Source of the DNA: Pseudomonadota bacterium
GTDB lineage: Bacteria; Pseudomonadota; Alphaproteobacteria; Rhodospirillales; Magnetospirillaceae
Reading direction: 5' to 3'
Assembly (NCBI GenBank): GCA_021793155.1
Contig: JAJYTF010000032.1
Coordinates: forward strand, 1-56,490
Length of the DNA stretch: 56,490 bases
Each line of letters opens with the position of its first letter. Position 1 is the first letter of the stretch. The translations under genes were made by a program, and so were the position numbers. Below, in pieces: positions 50,669 to 56,490 of this stretch. The notes beneath the pieces are model-generated. The model was not told where the DNA came from and made no database searches. It saw nothing but the letters and a program-made list of their open reading frames with translations.

Positions 50669-51967
50669 TCAACGGTCCATCGCCACCTGAAGCCCGGCCT
50701 GTTTGACCTGGGCGACGACATAGTCGAACAGCGAGCGGTGGCCGGTCGTGATGTCGACACGCGCCGCCGTCCCAGGCTCGATGGCCAGGGATTGTCCGTC
50801 CGAGGCCACCGACGCCGCGGTGCGCAGGCGCAGGACGAAGCTCGGCCGTCCGTCACGTTCCGCCAGACTGACCTGTTCCACCGTCGCCGGCAGATTACCC
50901 CAGGCCTGGCCGGGTCCGTCGATCTGCACCGAGGCCGTCTGCCCTGGGCGCAGGCTGCCGAAATCCGCCGGGCTGACCTTGCCCTCGATGAAAACCGACC
51001 CATCCTCGGAAGCCAGCGCCATCAGGGTGGTGCCCGGGCGTACCAGGCCGCCCGCTTTGGAAATCTCCATATGCTGGATCACGCCTTCACGCGGCGCCCG
51101 CACCTCGTAATGCACCGCCCGGCTGGCCAGGCGGGCCAGGGAGGCGTCGACCACAGCCATGTCGGCGCGGGTCTTGCCAAGGTCCTGCAAGGCCTGAGCG
51201 ACAAAGGCCTGCCGGCGTTCGTCGATGCGGCGCTGCGCCTCATCGACCGCGGCACTGGCGGCGGCCAACTGGCTGCGAGTGATGTCTGCCTCGCCCTCGG
51301 CATCGTTGACCTGCCGTTCCAGCCGCAGCAACTCGACGCGCGATTTCAGACCCTGGCCGGCCAGCTCCCGCCCCATGGCCAGTTCCTGGTCGAGCAGGCC
51401 CAGGCTGCGCTCGGCCGTCCGCAGCCGTGCCTGCAATACCGCCTGCTCGCCCTGGCGCTGAACCAACTGGCGCTCGAGAATCTGGATGCTGGTCTCCAGT
51501 TCGGCGTGGCGCGCGGCGAACAGTTCCTTTTCGCGGGTCTCGGCATCCCGGGCGTGCGCCGCCCAATCGGCCGGGAAATGCAGTGCCGCACCATTGGCTT
51601 CGGCGTCGAGGCGCGCCTCCTGGGCCGCCAGGACCAGCCGGCGAGCCTTCCCGGCGTCGATCTCGGCCTGAACGCCCGCATCGTCGAGGCGAGCCAGGAC
51701 CTGCCCTTCCGTCACATGATCGCCTTCGGCCACCAGCACCTCGCGCAGGATGCCGCCATCGGCCGCGGCCACCGGCTGAACCTGCTGCGAAGGCACTACC
51801 CGGCCTTCCGCCTCGGTGACCACGTCGAGGGAAGCAAAATGCAGCCAAACGGCAGCCGAGGCGACGGATGCCGCGCCCAACGGAACGGCCAGCCGGACGA
51901 GCCGCGAGGGCCAGCGGCGGGCACTGAATTTCACCTCACGCAGGCCTTCGGCAGAGGGATGGGACAT
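50669..51967 (-). CDS. HlyD-family type I secretion adaptor (membrane fusion protein)
   Basis: This 432-aa protein has a single N-terminal membrane segment (RLAVPLGAASVASAAVWL, about 22-40), a lipoyl-like half GGILREVLVAEGDHVTEGQVLARLD near residue 85, and a long coiled-coil hairpin of about 200 residues rich in Ala, Gln, Glu and Arg. The returning half (APREGVIQHMEISKAGGLVRPGTTLMAL) and a beta-barrel domain (FIEGKVSPADFGSLRPGQTASVQID) follow. This is the HlyD/LapC architecture of type I secretion, linking an ABC exporter to TolC. No ABC exporter, TolC or RTX substrate gene is adjacent, so the partner lies elsewhere. ATG at 51967 follows AGAGG at good spacing. It diverges from the kdp operon. 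Confidence 0.88.
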   Translation of the reverse strand: MSHPSAEGLREVKFSARRWPSRLVRLAVPLGAASVASAAVWLHFASLDVVTEAEGRVVPSQQVQPVAAADGGILREVLVAEGDHVTEGQVLARLDDAGVQAEIDAGKARRLVLAAQEARLDAEANGAALHFPADWAAHARDAETREKELFAARHAELETSIQILERQLVQRQGEQAVLQARLRTAERSLGLLDQELAMGRELAGQGLKSRVELLRLERQVNDAEGEADITRSQLAAASAAVDEAQRRIDERRQAFVAQALQDLGKTRADMAVVDASLARLASRAVHYEVRAPREGVIQHMEISKAGGLVRPGTTLMALASEDGSVFIEGKVSPADFGSLRPGQTASVQIDGPGQAWGNLPATVEQVSLAERDGRPSFVLRLRTAASVASDGQSLAIEPGTAARVDITTGHRSLFDYVVAQVKQAGLQVAMDR

Positions 51968-52394
51968 GACGTACCTCTCGGCAATGGAAAACGATGAAGC
52001 AATTGACGGATAGACCGGCAGGCCGGCTGGGCAGACCTGTCCTGCAATTGGTCGACTGGCCGACGCCCGAAAAGCACGGCTGGCCGAATGGAGGCCGGCA
52101 CTCCCAGGCAATTTCCGGCGGCACGCAATTTCGAAGTAGCGATCCGCGCAAAAGATAAATGTATGGAAACGTGATTAACTCTTTCGACCGGGGCACCCCG
52201 GGCGAACGGGACGATGCCATGATTTCGGGGGATCTCGGAGCCCACAGAAGAGGTACCGCTAAAGCGCAGGGCGAAGCGACAAGTCCGGCGTCGCGTTTTT
52301 TTACGCCGTCTTTATGCGCGGAACCGTTTTCCGCATGGACCCTTAACGGGGAACGGCGTTACCCCAGATGAACATCGCTTTTCCGGAGAGTCCC
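51968..52394. promoter_or_regulatory. kdp / hlyD divergent regulatory region with KdpE-like site
   Basis: These 427 bases separate the HlyD-type gene (-) and the kdp operon (+). TTTTTTTACGCC at 52296-52307, followed by GTCTTTATGCG, resembles the T-rich KdpE-binding region of the E. coli kdp promoter and sits about 90-100 bases before the first kdp start codon. An inverted repeat CCGGGG-CA-CCCCGG lies at 52188-52201. No protein-coding frame here has a convincing ribosome site and product. KdpE binding is inference by resemblance only; kdpDE are not in view. Confidence 0.4.
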
Positions 52395-52478
52395 ATGGAG
52401 GACGTCCTTTTCCTTGCGGCTGTGATCGCCTTCTTCGCCCTCGGCGCGGCATTCGTGCGGGCCTGCGACCATCTTTGA
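52395..52478 (+). CDS. 27-aa membrane peptide leading the kdp operon
   Basis: A small frame starts at ATG 52395, nine bases after GGAGAG, and ends at TGA 52478. The product is one hydrophobic helix with a charged tail (MEDVLFLAAVIAFFALG, then VRACDHL). Its location, two ribosome-site lengths before kdpF, and the clean GC-rich codons make it credible. Similar mini-peptides with a hydrophobic segment and a final CD/CE-type motif occur before kdpF in other proteobacteria as I recall them, but I cannot search here. It may be a KdpFABC accessory subunit or a translational leader. Confidence 0.6.
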   Translation: MEDVLFLAAVIAFFALGAAFVRACDHL

Positions 52479-52491
52479 GGGAGACTGGCAA

Positions 52492-52581
52492 TTGACCTTC
52501 GATCTCATTCTCGGCGGCACCGTGGCGTTCGGCCTGCTCCTCTATCTCGCCTACGCGCTCATCCGTCCCGAGCGCTTCTAG
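52492..52581 (+). CDS. kdpF: KdpF, 29-aa stabilising subunit
   Basis: A TTG start at 52492 after GGGAG gives MTFDLILGGTVAFGLLLYL, then AYALIRPERF, a single membrane helix with the typical KdpF ending YALIRPERF. KdpF stabilises the KdpABC K+ pump in the inner membrane. It lies between the 27-aa peptide and kdpA (21 bases to the kdpA ATG), consistent with operon order F-A-B-C. Initiation at TTG rather than ATG may keep its expression low. Confidence 0.85.
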   Translation: MTFDLILGGTVAFGLLLYLAYALIRPERF

Positions 52582-52602
52582 CCTGGCTTAAAGGATCGAC
52601 CC

Positions 52603-54330
52603 ATGAACGCCGCCGGTATCCTGCAAATCGTCCTCTATTGCGCCGCGGTCACTGCCGGCGCCATTCCGCTCGGGCTCTACATGGCCAGGGTGTACGAGGG
52701 CCAACGGACATGGCTTTCGCCGGTCCTCGGCCCGGTGGAAAGACTTCTCTACCGGGTTTGCGCCATACACCCGGAACAGGAACAGCATTGGACGGCCTAC
52801 GCGCTCGGCCTGCTTGCCTTCAACCTGGTGGGCCTTCTGGTGATGTACGGCATCCTGCGGCTCCAAGCCCTGCTGCCGTTGAACCCGGCCGGCCAGGCTG
52901 CGGTGGCACCCGGTCTGGCCTTCAATACGGCGGTCAGTTTCACCACCAACACCAACTGGCAGAATTATGGCGGCGAAAGCACCATGAGCTATTTCAGCCA
53001 GATGGCTGGCTTGACGGTGCACAACTTCACCTCGGCGGCCACCGGCATGGCGGTGGCGGTCGCCCTGGCGCGCGCCTTCTCCCGCCGGTCAGTCAAGACC
53101 GTGGGCAATTTCTATGTCGATGCGATCCGCGGCATCCTTTATGTCCTGCTGCCGCTTGCCGTGGTCGTTACGGTGTTCCTGGTGTGGCAAGGCGTCCCGC
53201 AGAATTTGGACGCCTATGCGACCGCATCCACCCTCGAAGGGGCCAAGCAGGCCATCGCCCAGGGGCCGGTGGCGTCGCAGGATGCCATCAAGCTGCTGGG
53301 CACCAACGGCGGCGGCTTCTTCAACGCCAACTCCGCCCATCCCTACGAGAACCCGACGGCACTTTCCAACTTTGTCCAGATGTGGGCCTTGCTGGTGGTG
53401 TCGGCCGGCCTGGTCGTCACCTTCGGGCGCCTGGTCAAAGACAGCCGGCAGGGCCGCGCCCTGTTCATCGCGATGGGACTGATGCTGGTGGTGGGCATCG
53501 GCGTCTGCTACTGGGCCGAAGCACGGGGTAATCCTCTGTTCGCACCGCTTGGCGTCGACATGGCTGCCAGCGATATCGCCCCTGGCGGCAACATGGAAGG
53601 CAAGGAGGTCCGCTTCGGCATCGCCAACTCGGCCATCTTCGCCGCAACGACCACCGCCACCTCCTGCGGCGCGGTGAATTCCATGCATGACAGCTTCACT
53701 CCGATCGGCGGCATGGTGCCGCTGTTCAATATCATGCTGAACGAGGTGATCTTCGGCGGCGTCGGTGCCGGCCTGCACGGGATGATCATTTTCGTCATCG
53801 TCACGGTCTTCATCGCCGGGCTGATGGTGGGGCGCACGCCGGAATATCTCGGCAAGAAGATGGAGGCCAAGGAGGTCAAGCTGGCGGTGCTGACCATTGT
53901 AGTATTCCCGCTATCGGTTCTCGGCCTGGGAGCCTTGTCGGTGGTGCTGCCAGCCGGGGTGGCGGCCATCAGCGCGCCCGGACCGCACGGGCTGACCGAG
54001 GCGCTGTACGCCTATGCCTCGACCACCGGCAACAACGGCTCGGCCTTCGCCGGCTTCTCGGGCAACAGCCTGTACCAGAACTCCATGCTGGGGTTGGCGA
54101 TGCTGATCGGCCGCTTCCTGGTGATCGTCCCGACGCTGGCCATCGCGGGATCGGTCGCCGCCAAGAAGATCGTGCCGCCGTCGGCCGGCACCTTCCCCAC
54201 CCATGGGGGGCTGTTCGTCGCCCTGCTGATCGCCGTCGTCGTCGTGGTCGGCGGTCTGACCTTCTTCCCCGTTCTCGCTCTGGGCCCCGTCGTCGAGCAA
54301 CTCATGCTCGCCACCGGCACCAGCTTCTGA
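52603..54330 (+). CDS. kdpA: KdpA, K+-channel-like subunit of high-affinity K+ ATPase
   Basis: This 575-aa polytopic subunit selects and carries K+. Four selectivity-filter-like loops appear in order: [14 protein letters not shown] near residue 110, [21 protein letters not shown] near 230, [21 protein letters not shown] near 350 and [13 protein letters not shown] near 470. About ten membrane helices are predicted by eye. Start ATG 52603 begins [12 protein letters not shown] as in homologues. It lies 21 bases after kdpF and 8 bases before kdpB. Confidence 0.97.
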   Translation: MNAAGILQIVLYCAAVTAGAIPLGLYMARVYEGQRTWLSPVLGPVERLLYRVCAIHPEQEQHWTAYALGLLAFNLVGLLVMYGILRLQALLPLNPAGQAAVAPGLAFNTAVSFTTNTNWQNYGGESTMSYFSQMAGLTVHNFTSAATGMAVAVALARAFSRRSVKTVGNFYVDAIRGILYVLLPLAVVVTVFLVWQGVPQNLDAYATASTLEGAKQAIAQGPVASQDAIKLLGTNGGGFFNANSAHPYENPTALSNFVQMWALLVVSAGLVVTFGRLVKDSRQGRALFIAMGLMLVVGIGVCYWAEARGNPLFAPLGVDMAASDIAPGGNMEGKEVRFGIANSAIFAATTTATSCGAVNSMHDSFTPIGGMVPLFNIMLNEVIFGGVGAGLHGMIIFVIVTVFIAGLMVGRTPEYLGKKMEAKEVKLAVLTIVVFPLSVLGLGALSVVLPAGVAAISAPGPHGLTEALYAYASTTGNNGSAFAGFSGNSLYQNSMLGLAMLIGRFLVIVPTLAIAGSVAAKKIVPPSAGTFPTHGGLFVALLIAVVVVVGGLTFFPVLALGPVVEQLMLATGTSF

Positions 54331-54338
54331 GGTATCCC

Positions 54339-56408
<2,070 letters not shown>

Positions 56409-56431
56409 CGGAAGAAAGCAAAGGCACCCCC

Positions 56432-56490
56432 ATGTTGAAGCAAATGAAGCAGGCCGTCCTCGTCACAGCGGTGCTCACCGTGCTGCTGGG
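56432..56490 (+). CDS. kdpC: KdpC, start of gene only (cut by window end)
   Basis: Only the first 19 codons are visible: MLKQMKQAVLVTAVLTVLL, the basic start and first half of the single N-terminal membrane helix typical of KdpC. Position right after kdpB supports the call. The rest lies beyond the window. Confidence 0.8.
   Translation, partial: MLKQMKQAVLVTAVLTVLL

Overview
The window is high-GC (mid-60% by eye) proteobacterial DNA with chromosomal gene content. I infer an alphaproteobacterium, most likely Rhodospirillales (Magnetospirillum-like). The reasons are two GTTC-N7-GTTC LexA boxes of the alphaproteobacterial type, an imuA/imuB/dnaE2 mutagenesis cassette, a Tat-exported DUF882 protein, a NasT-type regulator remnant and the kdp operon layout. 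No rRNA, tRNA, CRISPR array, phage block or complete insertion sequence was seen. Species-level assignment is inference. Layout. 1-9 kb: two identical 124-bp palindromic repeats bracket an envelope module (an OafA-type acyltransferase with an SGNH domain, and an LpxL-like acyltransferase). They are followed by a DUF882 peptidase-like protein, an HdeD-like membrane protein and a coupled Sel1-repeat/unknown gene pair. 9.4-13.7 kb: a cyclic-nucleotide-binding protein and a periplasmic aldehyde oxidoreductase operon (paoABC). 13.9-18.8 kb: a compact biosynthetic-looking operon of an unrecognised 416-aa protein, a stand-alone adenylation enzyme, a carrier protein and a NodU-type carbamoyltransferase. 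It is preceded by AT-rich DNA with two perfect inverted repeats. 19-30.4 kb: a small Ala/Pro/Lys-rich protein and a PstS-like phosphate-binding protein, a kinase/receiver/hybrid-kinase operon, the Kup potassium transporter, another hybrid kinase and a DASS-type anion transporter. 30.3-43.1 kb: VapBC, then dnaE2 and imuB with their own LexA box, a 6-kb block (2OG-Fe(II) oxygenase, phenylalanine hydroxylase, 4-HPP dioxygenase, MntA/HepT, gamma-glutamyltranspeptidase, cupin), then imuA with a second LexA box. 43.2-48.4 kb: a sigma-54 promoter driving a truncated nasT, an HExxH protein and a 1362-aa Pls/PosA-type NRPS-like membrane enzyme. 48.6-56.5 kb: minCDE, an orphan HlyD-type adaptor and kdp (leader peptide, kdpF, A, B and the start of C). 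How genes work together: paoA-B-C form one molybdo-flavo-iron-sulfur enzyme. phhA and hppD are translationally coupled and give Phe to Tyr and 4-hydroxyphenylpyruvate to homogentisate, with an aminotransferase needed from elsewhere. ImuA, ImuB and DnaE2 act in SOS mutagenesis. MinCDE places the division septum. Kup and Kdp are two independent K+ uptake routes. The best candidates for undescribed biology are the 13.9-18.8 kb operon, the split SOS mutasome, the Pls/PosA enzyme with its HExxH neighbour, and the truncated nasT behind an apparently intact sigma-54 promoter.
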